Shown one piece after another: positions 22,740-33,260 of a stretch of DNA of 64,000 nt (its first letter is position 1; each line of letters opens with the position of its first letter). The DNA is taken from contig CM060857.1 of NCBI GenBank assembly GCA_030737835.1, positions 5,644,746 through 5,708,745 of the forward strand. Direction: 5' to 3'. This DNA comes from Acorus gramineus. Lineage: Eukaryota; Streptophyta; Magnoliopsida; Acorales; Acoraceae. The position numbers and the translations under genes were made by a program. The notes under the pieces were generated by a model. That model saw only the letters and a list, made by a program, of their open reading frames with translations. It was not told where the DNA came from and did no database searches.

Positions 22740-25700
22740 AAATCCAGCACCGACAAGTGCTGGAAAGAGAAACAACCTTTTATTTCTTTCTCCGCCAGGA
22801 GATGATGGAATCTCTGAGAAATATGGAGAAACCAGTGGTGGAGCGTCTAGTGGTCGGGTCTCCATCCCAATCAGCATCAGTGTAAGCCCTGAGAACCAGA
22901 GTCGAAGAGGATGACAAATAGATCGATCTAGTGATAGTACCGCGCAAATATCTAAGAATACGCATAAGAGCACCATAATGCTTCGATCGAGGAGCTGAGA
23001 TAAATTGACTAACAATACTGACGGCATGAGCAATGTCAGGTCTGGTGATGCAAAGATACACAAGCTGACCCACGATTTATCTGTATCGAGTAGGATCTGG
23101 GAGGAGCTCACCATCAGTAGGATGAAGCTTCACATGAAGCTCGAGAGGGGTATCAGCACTGCGAGTATCTGAGAGAGCAGCACACTGGAGAATGTCAGCT
23201 GTATACTTTTGTTGAGAGAGTAGAATACCACAATCACTCTGCGTAATCTCGAGACCAAGGAAGTAGCGAAGGGTACCAAGATCTTTCATCTGAAGCTGTC
23301 GACTGAGGTGGTTCTTGACCATAGTAATACTGGCGGAGTCATCGCCAGTGATAATCATGTCGTCAACATATAGAAGAAGAATAACCAGGCCCTGCGATGA
23401 GGATCTCACAAACATAGAGTGATCCTGGTGGCTCTCAACAAAACCAGCTGCAAGAATAGTGCTACGAAAGCCTCAAACCTGGCACGAGAAGCCTGTTTGA
23501 GACCATAAATAGCCCGTCGAAGACGACAAACATGCTGAGGAGGAGTGCTGAGACCTGGAGGTGGTTGCATATAAACAATCTCAGATAAATCACCGTGAAG
23601 AAAAGCATTCTTCACGTCCATTTGAAAGAGAGGCCAGCGACGAACAACAGCAACAACAAGAAAGGGTGCGGACAGTAGTCATTTGAGCAACGGGAGCGAA
23701 GGTCTTATCATAGTCAATACCATACTCCTGTGTGAAACCTCTGACAACAAGACGAGCCTTATGTCGTTCAATGGATCTATCAGGGCGATGCTTGATCTTG
23801 AAGATCCATTTGCAGCTGATAGGTGTAACACCATCTGGAAGGGGAACAACATCCTAGGTCTGTGTCTGCTTAAATGCCATAAACTCCTCAGCCATTGCCT
23901 GTTGCCACTCAGGGTACTCGACTGCCTCTCGATAGGATCGGGGCTCACGATGGGCATGGATAGCGGTGAGATAAGCTTGGAACTGTGGAGAATAGGTACT
24001 CATAGATGAAAAGCCAAATCAGTCAGGTGGTCAAGAGTTAAAACTGAAGTGGGCAGGTGGATGAAGCTCACGCTGAGGGTAGCGAGTCGAGGGACAAGGA
24101 TCCACATCAGAGGGAGGTGCATCAGTCATGGAAGACGTAGTACTAGCGGAGGCATCAATAGGAGGAGTTGTAGGAGACACAATCGGAGGAGAAGTAGGAG
24201 GACTATGGGAGTTGGCTGCATGAGTGCTAAGAGGAGACGAAGAACTAGGAGAGGGAGCGGTAGGAGTGCCAAGAGGAGGATCAGAGAGAGCAGAACTAGG
24301 AGCGGGCTCAAGTACAACAGATGGCCCAAGAAGAGGTAGAGACTCAATAGGAGAGACCTGAACAGGAGAAGACACAGGAGGAGGGGAGGCAGTGGATGTA
24401 GAAGAAACATAGGGAACATCCTCAACAAATGACACATGATGAGTGAGCCAAAAACGATCTCCAACAGGATCGTAGCAGCGATATCCCTTGTGTTCAAAAC
24501 TAATCCCCAAGAATACACACTTGACTGACCGAGTGGCAAACTTGGTGCTTTGATGAGGAGAGAGAAGCACGAAACAAGTACATCCAAAAGTGCGAAGTCA
24601 GCTATAATCAGGTTTGGAGGAGTAAAGGCGCTCATGAGGAATCATACAAGAGAGGACAGAAGAGGGAGTGATATTGATAAGATGAACAGATAGAAGAGCA
24701 GCCTCAGCCCAGAATGTGCTGGGGACTGAAGAAGAAAGTAAGAGGGAACGAGCGATCTCAAGAATATGGTGATGTTTTCTTTCAGCAACACCATTATGCT
24801 CATGAGTATAAGAGCAGGATTGCTAAAAGAGAGTGCCATGAGATTTAAGAAGAGAACGCATCATGGAAAAAATATATTCTCGAGCACAATCAGACCTAAA
24901 GATTTTGATACGAGTCTGAAACTGGGTGTGAATCATAGTGGTAAAGACTTGATATATCTTTGGGACCTCAGATCGATGACGCAATAAATAAATCCAGGTA
25001 AAGCGAGAATAGTCATCAATAAAACTGATATAATACGAAAAACCACTCTTTGACGTGATATGAGAAGGACCCAGATATCAGAATGAACAAGCTCAAATGG
25101 ACTAGAGGACTGATGATTACTAGAATGGAATGGAGCTGCAACAGGTTTGGCCAATTTACAGCCCTCACAAACAGAAAGAGGAGAAAAAGAAACATGACCT
25201 AAATCACCAGACTGAATAAGGTCTTTAAGACGAGACTCAGAAACATGAGCTAACCTCTTATGCCACAAGTCAATATCAGAAGTGATAATGCCACAGAAAA
25301 CTGAGGGATCAGGTACAGGAAGATGAAGATACTCCACATAATATAGTCCGCCAATCCTACGACCAACACCAATCCTCTGCCCTGAACGTGGATCCTGCAC
25401 AAAACACCCAGAAGAGGTAAAAGTAACAGTGAATCCAGAAATACACAATCGACTAATAGACACAAGATTCATGCAAAGCTCAGGAGCATGCAAAACAAAT
25501 GGCGATGAAAGGCGGCTAGTAGGGTGAGATGTGGTGGTGATCGATCCACACTGCGTGATAACTAAAGGAGAGCCATTAGCAGTATGAATTGAAGGGAAAT
25601 GTGAGGGTGCAAGTGAGCATGCAGTGAGGATAAAACTATCAGGCGTCATGTGATGGGAGGCACCCGAATAAAAAATCCAATAAGCAGGAGTACCCATAGT

Positions 25701-25975
25701 AGAAGACAAGGCAAAGGGAGTAAAAGAACCAGAAAGAGACTGCTGCAGAATCAGATGGTCTAGACGCTGACTGATCTGGTCAATCTAATCCGAGTGTGAC
25801 TGAATAGAGGAAGTTGGAGTAGTAGTCGAAAGCAAGAGGAAGACGATTCCCTTGTTTGTTAGGTCTATGACGCTTCTTAGCAAGTCTTCATCTAACCCGT
25901 TCTATGGAGATTCTTAGCAGGAGCGGCCCCTGACATTTTCTGAGACTAAAAGCTGGACGATGATGTTGGGGATGA
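22740..25975 (-). pseudogene. Ty1/Copia polyprotein remnant
   Basis: Read on the minus strand, the order is protease, integrase, RT, RNase H, as in Copia. The protease strand is IFYSGASHHMT at about 25660, where the catalytic Asp of DSGA is Tyr. The GAG-pre-integrase domain (LWHKRLAHVS, CEGCKLAK) is at about 25160-25300 and the integrase core at about 24640-25080. RT shows VYMQPPPGL and IYGLKQA at 23500-23600, the active site LLYVDDMIITGD at about 23350, and LGTLRYFLGLEI. RNase H shows ITRPDIAHAV, AYTDADWDGD and ISWRRKK down to about 22780. Frameshifts and stops are frequent. No LTRs, PBS or gag start are visible, so both ends are truncated. The lineage was not assigned. Confidence 0.9.
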
Positions 25976-26789
25976 AAAATCAATTGAAATGGACCCCAGG
26001 AACACCTTAATCGGACTTCCGGATAGGAAGTTATGTCTTATTTGGTGTTTTGAGATCCCAAGGGGGGGCGGCCGGAGGTGGCTTAGGGCTGTCAGAAGTG
26101 GCTAAAGGTGGTGTAGGGTGGCCGGAGGATCACCGGTGAACTACCGAGGTGACAAAGGGCGGCCAGAGGTGCTGGAGAGCGGCTGAAAGGGCTGCCAGAG
26201 GTGCCAAAGGGTTGCCGGAGGTGACCGGAGGGTGGCCGAGGGCTGCCGAAAGTTGGCCAATGGGCCGCTTGAGGCTGGCCAGAGTCATCGGAGGTCAGCC
26301 GGAGGCAGTGGGCCGTGGCAGAGGCGATGGACCGCGGCGGAGAGCAGCGGCTGAGAGGCGGACGCGGGCTCACGCGGGTGCAGGCCGGGGCGGATGCGGG
26401 CACACAGGGGTGCTGGCTGGGGCGGACTCGGGCACGCGCGCGGACAGAGGCCTGAGAATTCCGGACGCTGGTCGCGCGTGGGATCTGGGACGCGCTGGCG
26501 AAGCCGCGTGACCGCGCTGGCAAAAACGTGTGGGCGTGCGCGAGTGGGATCCCGGGAAACACGTGATCGTGTACTAACAGGGACAAGGTGCAAATCAGCG
26601 GAGATTACAGACGCGTTTGCACGTCTGGGATCATGGACAAGTGCCTGAGAGATCTGGGATCCTGTCTGCGACAAGTTTTGGGATAGGGTCCCTAGAAATC
26701 TGGGCGGATCGGTGCGATTCTGCGCGTGCGCGTATCAAGCGATGCGGTAGGCGCACAGGCAGGGTGATGTAGTGCGCTCGGGCATGCGC
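25976..26789. repeat. GC-rich degenerate repeat tract
   Basis: The stretch is strongly GC-rich with recurrent GCCGGAGGTG-like words spaced irregularly. Open frames on both strands (for example 26092-26586) have no recognisable domain and are explained by composition. It could be a decayed LTR or leader of the neighbouring Copia element, but no boundary is visible. Confidence 0.35.
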
Positions 26790-27015
26790 GGCAGGGCAGG
26801 CGCTCGGGCAGGGCGCGGTAGAGCACTCAGGTAGGGCCAGGTGCGGCAAGGCGCGCGGCAGGGCAGGCGCTCGGGCAGGGCCAGGCGCGGCAAGGCGCGC
26901 GGCAGGGCAGGTGCTCCGGTAGGGCCAAGCGCGGCAAGGCGCGCGGCAGGGCAAGCGCTCGGGCAGGGCCAGGCGCGGTAGGGCAGGCTCTCGGGCAGGG
27001 CCGCGCGCGGCAGGG
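26790..27015. repeat. GC-rich minisatellite, about 50-bp unit
   Basis: Four to five tandem copies of a unit built from GCGCGGCAGGGCAGGCGCTCGG and GGGCCAGGCGCGGCAAG are present. The unit length varies from about 45 to 52 bp. The tract stops abruptly at AT-rich DNA. Confidence 0.75.
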
Positions 27016-27671
27016 TAGGATAACTAACTTTAAAACATAAAGTTAAAAGAATATAAGAACTCTCATATTCATCTTAAGTGTAACTAATTAAACTAAGTTC
27101 ATTTCGCGAACAATTATAAATTTTATTACACCATTTAAGAGGACATTTGTTTTCAAATAGAAAATTTAAATACACAAATTTTATGTTTTAAAATAATAAT
27201 AAAACTTTTCCTATAATTTCTTATACAGAAAATCTATGTATCCAGAATGGATGTCAGGATTCGATCATGCGACCCATACAATAAGTTATTCCATGCAATA
27301 GAATAAGTGGGTCTTATTTTTAAATCAACTGTCATTATCTCATATAAATCAGAAATCGAATAATTTTTTCATCTTTTATAAATCTTTATCCACACTTTAT
27401 TTAAATTTTATCCACAACTTATCGGTGTACTAAACAGTAAAAATTTAATCATTACATTTCTCAATAATAATAATTGATGTATTAATTTATTATTAAAATA
27501 GTAATAAACCTTAGAATAGATTATGTCTCTATCTAAACAACATTCAGGTGTTTTGGAGGCTTAACACATTGACTATTAACACTGTGACAGCTGTAAGAGG
27601 GGCACCGGGTATGCGGTAAATTATATTTGAAAGGAGTAAATATATATTATAGATTTGTACATTGATTAATT
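27016..27671. other. AT-rich spacer, no gene seen
   Basis: This is AT-rich DNA with no supported feature. Its end joins the duplicated block that carries the membrane-protein gene. Confidence 0.4.
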
Positions 27672-28075
27672 AGTCTGAACGGGTATGTTTGATTGTCAAT
27701 AATTCATTCGGTAATCTTCCAGAGCACGCTTAATCTGGATCAATCGGTCAACTACCACGCAGGACTCTTGTCGACCAAGTAACGTGTGAGGTCTTCTAAC
27801 TGATTCATTCATCAATTTATTCACATTAAAAATGAGTATACACTCATTGTAATTTAAAGTCAATTGATTCTCCCCACAAACATCTTGACACATCTTTTTA
27901 TTTCTTTTTTTTCTTTTTTGACATTGCCGGCAACTTAACGCAACACGACTGAATGACGTTATATGTTTCCGAGTTGAACCAGAAACCAAGCTAAACGAAG
28001 TTATCCACTGAATTTCATTCAATATAGAACCATAAAAAGAGAGCAACAACATCTTGGTTAATGGTTTGAAAAAAA

Positions 28076-28233
28076 ATGAATTACCTGAAAACAGTAGCTG
28101 ATGACCGTGATGACAACTTATCACGGGAAGAGAAAGCACGCCATTCCCCAACCATAATAACCTGGTTCACTCTCTCACTCTCATGTATGTGGTTTGTGCT
28201 CCCCATTATCTTCCTCATCATCCAATCCATGGT
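28076..28233 (+). pseudogene. 5' fragment of the four-helix membrane protein gene, cut by a Copia fragment
   Basis: The ATG at 28076 opens a frame whose first about 50 codons match the intact paralogue at 30471 (RHSPTIITWFTLSLSCMWFVLPIIFLIIQSM). Upstream DNA from about 27672 matches the upstream DNA of that paralogue from about 30275 (TTTGTTTGATTGTCAAT, ACGACATCTTGGTT), so a whole locus was duplicated. At about 28233 the match stops and Copia sequence begins without a stop codon. The open frame therefore runs into Copia protease as a chimera of about 109 codons ending at 28405. Only the first helix of the gene remains. Confidence 0.75.
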
Positions 28234-29435
28234 CGTTTGTGGCCATATTATATCAAATAAAAAAGTGAATGGACAAGATGATGTGTGGTTCCTTGATTCG
28301 GGTGCGAGCAACCAAGTATGGGAGAAAAAAACACTTTACAGAGCTCAACGATATTCATGGCAATGTGAGCTTGGGAGACGCATCCAAGCTTCAAGTGGAA
28401 GGTAAAAGGTCTACCAACGATCGAAAGGCTGACACATGTGTGCGAGACGTGCACACTTGAGAAGCAAAAGACTTCTTTTTGCAAAAGATGAATCCTGGCG
28501 TCCGACAGAACCACTACAATTGGTGAACACGGATATTTGTGGTCTATTGGAACCAATCTTGCTTGGAGGTAATTGGTATTACTTTCAGTGATGATTTTAG
28601 TATAATGATTTGGGTGTATATATGCTTCAAAAGAAAAATCTGCTACATTTTCTATTTTGATAAATTATAAAGATCGTGTTGAGCTAGAGAGAGGTTGTAA
28701 AATTAAAACACTCAGATCTAATCGAGGTGGTGAGTACACATGAAATATGTTCAATAACTATTGTAGAAAAGTGAGCATCAAACAATAATTCACAACTGCT
28801 TACACGCTGCAATAAAATGGAGTAGCCGTGAGGAAGAATCGCTACATCCTCAACATAAAGATAACCATGCTAAAAAAAAGGGTGTGCTAATGAGTTTTTG
28901 GGCGGAGGCTGTTTCATGCACCATCTATCTACTCAATAGATGTCCGACGAAATGTGTCGAGAAGATGACACAATACGATGCATGGAGTGGAAAAAAGCCA
29001 AACATGAAGCATACCTGCATCTTTAAGCGCATCGCATATGCACAATTGCAGGTGAAAAGAAAGGCTAATGCTAGTGGCCAAAGGTGTGTCTTCATTGGAT
29101 ACGTACATTGAGGGTTTTAAAACCTATAGACTCTATAATCCACTTACAAATAAATTAGTGGAGAGTAGGGATGTGATCTTCAGTGAAGGAGAAGCGTGGA
29201 ATTGGAACGATGGAGAGGCAACGAAAAGGCAACCATATTAAGAGGAACCTGAATATCATCAACAGGAGGTTCCCCCACCTGCAGCACCACCATCTCCTCA
29301 ACAAGCCACACCTTCTACGGCATAAAGAACTCCATCAAGATGCTATTCAATTTTTCGGTCTAGTAGCAATGGACCCTCTTAAAGAAAAGCCCCAACAAAA
29401 TGAGAAGTATCATGGAGATCTATGAATAAGCCTAT
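28234..29435 (+). pseudogene. Ty1/Copia fragment: protease to integrase
   Basis: The frames in order show a half zinc knuckle (CGHIISNKK), the protease active site WFLDSGASNQV with catalytic Asp kept, a pre-integrase piece (THVCETC, EKQKTSF), the integrase core (NTDICGLL to GVLMSFWAEAVSCTIYLLNRCPT), then the conserved VFIGYV and the linker before RT, ending near MRSIMEIYE at about 29420. Frames change several times and RT is absent. There are no LTRs. It differs in family from the Copia remnant at 22740-25975. Confidence 0.85.
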
Positions 29436-30274
29436 AAATCATCCCAAAAAAATTCAAATTCGATCCGAATATATATCTAAAAAATAAAAAATATTCAATA
29501 TTCAAATATCCGGAAGAGACCTTATCTAGAACACCCGGATTTCCTTCACAGCAAAAGAAAATGAGTCATCAACAGAGGTCAACAAAAAAATATTGTGTAT
29601 ACTTGGCTGTTTGCATGGATTAATGGGTGTCAAATAAAACAGTAACTCACACATGAATAAAGACAAGGTTAATGGTGTGAAGTCGGTGCTGATGTTGCTT
29701 CTCACACAAGGTGTTTAATAGGTAATTTTGCTTGTCCTATTCGAATGAATAGAGTTTGTCAATATCCTGTGGTTGGACAAATCGTTAACACACCCCTCAA
29801 TAATTCATAATTCATAATAAGAGAACTCCAAATTGGGGTTGGTCCAAAAAAGGGGTAAAATTCTAGGAAGCTTTTATTCCTTCTGTAATGTCTCGTCAAC
29901 CAAGAAGAAGCTTCTAAACTTTGCATTGAAATAAAAATGATTAAAAAATTACCATGGAAGAAGATTCAACAAAGACCTTATTTAGAACACGGAAGGACTT
30001 CCTTCACCGCAAAGGCAAATAAAGTCATTAAAGGAGGTCGGCAGCCGCGTCAACAAATTTGTTTTAATTTATACTCGTATAATTCATGTGATTGTGTTTT
30101 AGTCAAAATCAAATCAATTTTAGGGTCATCTCTCTCTTAGTTCTGAATTCTCTCTTGTTTTCATTGTATTGGTGAAGAGGGAAATCTTGTTCTTCTCCTG
30201 TTCTGCACAGCTCTGTAAATTTCATCTAAAGCAATATATTCTTTTTATAATCTAAAAAAAAATGTTGCTTATTT
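29436..30274. other. Spacer with locally duplicated words
   Basis: No gene is visible. Sequence at 29510-29600 and 29830-30060 shares words with each other and with 4680-4850 (ATGGAAGAAGATT, GACCTTAT, AGGAGGTC, GTCAACAAA), consistent with repeated local duplication around the membrane-protein genes. Confidence 0.4.
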
Positions 30275-30421
30275 AGTTCGAACGGGTTTGTTTGATTGTC
30301 AATATATTTTTTGACGAAGCTTGTTGGCCAAGCGCCGTACGTGTAGAGACTTCTGATTATGAGTCATCAATCTATAAACAAGCAAAACGAAGTTGTCCAC
30401 GTAACTTCTCTCATATACAAC

Positions 30422-30428
30422 TATAAAA
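30422..30428 (+). promoter_or_regulatory. TATA box upstream of the membrane-protein gene
   Basis: TATAAAA lies 43 bases before the ATG at 30471. At the truncated paralogue the corresponding place reads CATAAAAAGAGAGCAAC, so this element is weaker there. The spacing would leave a very short 5' leader. Confidence 0.45.
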
Positions 30429-30470
30429 GACAGCAACGACATCTTGGTTGACGTTTGGAAAAGAAAAAAA

Positions 30471-30944
30471 ATGAATACAACTGAGGATACAAAGCAGGGG
30501 CTCCTGAAAACAGAAGTTGATAACCGTGAAGACAATAAGAGAAAGCAGGCCATTCCCCAAGCCATAATAACCTTGTTCACTCAGTCACTCTCATGTATGT
30601 GGTTTGTGCTCCCCATTGCATTTCTCATCATCCAATCCACGGTGGCCATCCACCGCTCTCGCAACGACATTTGGATTGTATCTTTTATCGTCGGTGCCGA
30701 CATAGACATCGGGCTCCTGTTCTGGAGCATCTACGCCCATGAGAAAGCTCCGGTTGGATCGATGCAGAGGGAGAGGCACAAGATCTTCATATGGTTGTTA
30801 GCTACGCTATTGAACGTGGGATTTTCTTACAGGGTGACCAAGATGATGCCCTTTGTGCTTTCGTTGGTGTTGTGGGCTTTGGTGGTCGTCACCACAGTGG
30901 GTACTTTTCATCTCTACTTTCTCCGCCCTTACCACAGGGCTTGA
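30471..30944 (+). CDS. Unrecognised four-helix membrane protein, intact
   Basis: The frame has 157 codons from ATG (MNTTEDTKQG) to TGA. A TTG nine codons earlier keeps the frame open, but the ATG is the natural start. The first about 35 residues are charged and hydrophilic. Four hydrophobic segments follow: about 43-62 (SLSCMWFVLPIAFLIIQSTV), 71-93 (DIWIVSFIVGADIDIGLLFW), 106-122 (HKIFIWLLATLLNVGF) and 129-152 (MMPFVLSLVLWALVVVTTVG), and the C-terminus is short. There is no signal peptide and no motif I can name. It would sit in a membrane with the N-terminus probably cytosolic; this is inference. A decayed copy (2985-3363) and a truncated copy (28076-28233) show a small local family. The intact frame suggests it could still be expressed, but no function can be given. 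Confidence 0.65.
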   Translation: MNTTEDTKQGLLKTEVDNREDNKRKQAIPQAIITLFTQSLSCMWFVLPIAFLIIQSTVAIHRSRNDIWIVSFIVGADIDIGLLFWSIYAHEKAPVGSMQRERHKIFIWLLATLLNVGFSYRVTKMMPFVLSLVLWALVVVTTVGTFHLYFLRPYHRA

Positions 30945-31084
30945 GAAAATAATATAATGTAACGTCGTTGTTATAGAATACATGTTAGTTGGTTATTGTA
31001 TTAGCTTGTTAGTATGTTACACGTGTAACACTATCCTGTACTGTTATATAAAGAAGTTTTATTATTCTTTCTCTCTTACTCTAA

Positions 31085-31562
31085 GGCTTAGTTTGGTAAG
31101 AGGATAAAAGGTTTGGATAAAGAAAAAATTAAGTTAAATTATTTATTATCCCATATGGCATTAAAAAAAAAGATAAAGCATGGACAATTGTCCACATTTT
31201 GAGATAAAAAATTGGGATAATTTGTTCTGGGTAAAAGGTGGAACAGACTTTATCCCAATTTTTTATCCTTATTTTGTAAAATTAGGATAACATTTATCAC
31301 TACCATTCCCAAAAAAAAAAAAAAAATGTGTTCCACCAAACAATATTAATGCTCCATTAATAGGAAGGGTAGATCTGGTATTTTTTAAAAAAATTTGAAG
31401 TTATCCCATATTTGATCCAAATATAAGATTGAGGATAAAAACATAAAAAATTAGGATAATAAAAAGCATTACCAAATGCAAATCTAGATAAAAATAATGT
31501 TTTTTTATCCCTATAAATTAAGCTAACTTATCCTAAAAATTTATCCTTTTACCAAACTAGGC
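31085..31562. mobile_element. MITE with AGTTTGGTAA inverted ends
   Basis: The left end GGCTTAGTTTGGTAAGAGGATAAA is inverted at the right end (TTTATCCTTTTACCAAACTAGGC), about 35 bp of imperfect terminal inverted repeat. The interior is AT-rich and rich in TTATCC/GGATAA words. No coding capacity is present. No clear TSD was found, so the superfamily is open. Confidence 0.65.
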
Positions 31563-31814
31563 TGTTGTGATTATGTCTCGATCTGGTGTTTCATATTGTT
31601 TATCATATCGGATGGCTATGATGAAACCATATTAGGATGAACACATAATTGATAGATATTAATTAAGATTTGATCTTAATTAATTTTTAAAGTGAATCTC
31701 CTAAAATATGAAACAATATTTGTTTGTTAATTATGAGAGTGAATATCTACTAAAATATAATTGAGAGATTACTTAGGGAGGAAGTTATTTATCTCTATAA
31801 ATATCCTCTAAGAT

Positions 31815-32322
31815 GAGCAGTCTGAGGCACGACCAGACAAGAGGTTTGGTCGGTCGACCTTACTCCTTGCACACATATTATGAATCCTACGGGAGAGCAT
31901 ATCAAGAGACCCCGAGCAGAATGGAGAAACGGTCAGAAGACCACTAATGCCTGTAACTGCCAAGATTGGCATTTAAGGCCCACTACCAGCAAAACGTGGG
32001 TAATCAAGGGCCGACGTGGAGCATAAACACCAGGGACGTTTCCCTGGAAAAAAGCCCATTAAACACTTAGTGGCAAGGCGATTACAAGGGTAATAAAGGA
32101 ACTACGTGTGACTTGATCCCCAAGGGGTACGTAGGCAGCCTATAAGGAGGTCGTGCGATAGCACTCTAAAGGCACAGTCATTCATTGAATCAAACACAGT
32201 AAAAGGCACGGCTGGTCATTAAATCATTGAGTCATTTCCATACCACCATTGCTTTTGACACACCTAGTCATATAGTCCCAAAGTATTTACAAATTTAACT
32301 GAAGGGGAAAATATCCACCTAA
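31815..32322 (+). repeat. Partial LTR of the Tat-type Gypsy element (T1)
   Basis: The sequence matches the downstream half of the LTR at 36567-37295: a single copy of the CGACCAGACAAGAGG unit, AACGGTCAGAAGACCAC, GTAACTGCCAAG, ACACTTAGTGGCAAGG, the TATA-like CCTATAAGGAGGTCG and the end ATATCCACCTAA. The 5' part of the LTR is missing. It abuts a minus-strand Gypsy fragment. Confidence 0.75.
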
Positions 32323-32338
32323 TTACCTATGTGCCAAT

Positions 32339-32880
32339 AAATGGTTGGTAGATCCAAGGCATGTCGACGTTGGTCTAGGAGAATACCGCTCGATTATGTT
32401 GAGGGAATCCTTCTCTTCAGGCTCCCAATCAAGACGGTCTTGTCGGAAGTGTCCTCATCCAGCGAGCCAGTGTCCACAGCTCGAGAGTGGGCGATTCAGA
32501 TTCTTCTTTGAGTTTGGCCATCATTTCTTCAAGAAGCTGGTCGATTAACTACCATTTCTCAATTGGTGACTAGTCCCATAGCTGGTGATAGGGGACCTGA
32601 GTGGTGAGGGCATAGCATCTCTGAGCCATGAACTATCTCCATGGATGTCGATAGTTGAGCGCTTGGCTTTGGCCAGGCATCTCATGACCTGGTACAATGT
32701 CGATGGGACGACCTCCAAATGGTGGATCCAATCATGGCCCATGATTGCATAGCAGACCAAAGGTGAATCCACTATGATGAACTCGATATCCAGGGTATGG
32801 TCAGCCACCATTACTGGTAAAGTGATGATGCAAATCGACGCGACTCGCTTGACGTTGAAGTCGACCAAAGGAGGGTTGGA
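32339..32880 (-). pseudogene. Gypsy fragment with retropepsin C-terminal strand
   Basis: The minus-strand frame 32868-32545 reads ITLPVMVADHTLDIEFIIVDSP, then YAIMGHDWIHHLEVVPSTLYQVM, the conserved second half of a Gypsy protease as in Tat-lineage elements. Below 32545 an acidic helical stretch (EELVDR, LLEEMMAKL-like) is readable with breaks. The catalytic half is missing. It is in opposite orientation to both neighbouring Tat LTRs, so it is an independent fragment. Confidence 0.7.
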
Positions 32881-32883
32881 CCG

Positions 32884-32994
32884 CTGGATGCTCTTAGCCC
32901 CTGTTTGGTTAGAGAATAGGCCATGAATAAGTGAGAATCAGTCGGAATAACCTCAAAATTAATGTTTGGATGGATGGAATTAATGAGAATCTTT
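32884..32994. mobile_element. Truncated MITE end interrupted by the Tat LTR
   Basis: The word AGCCCCTGTTTGGTTAGAGAATAGG looks like the end of a Harbinger/Tourist-type MITE (compare 42927 and 43350-43375). The opposite end is not found. The Tat LTR starts at 32996, so the rest was probably lost. Confidence 0.4.
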
Positions 32995-33260
32995 TTGTGG
33001 AGGTAAAAATCCTCACCATGACACGTGTCGTATCAAGAGTAATGTGTCACACCAGGACGGACGTGGACTTATCGTGGGACCCACGAATCCAAGTTCCAAT
33101 CCTTGGTCATGACGACTCTCCCAAATGTACTGACACGACTAGATCCATGGTCTAGTTGGACAGTCGGGCATTTAGAAAGCAAGTAGTCTAAGGCACGATT
33201 AGACATGAGGTCTGGTCGGTCGACCTTACTCATCGGGAGCGAGTAGTCTGAGGCACGACC

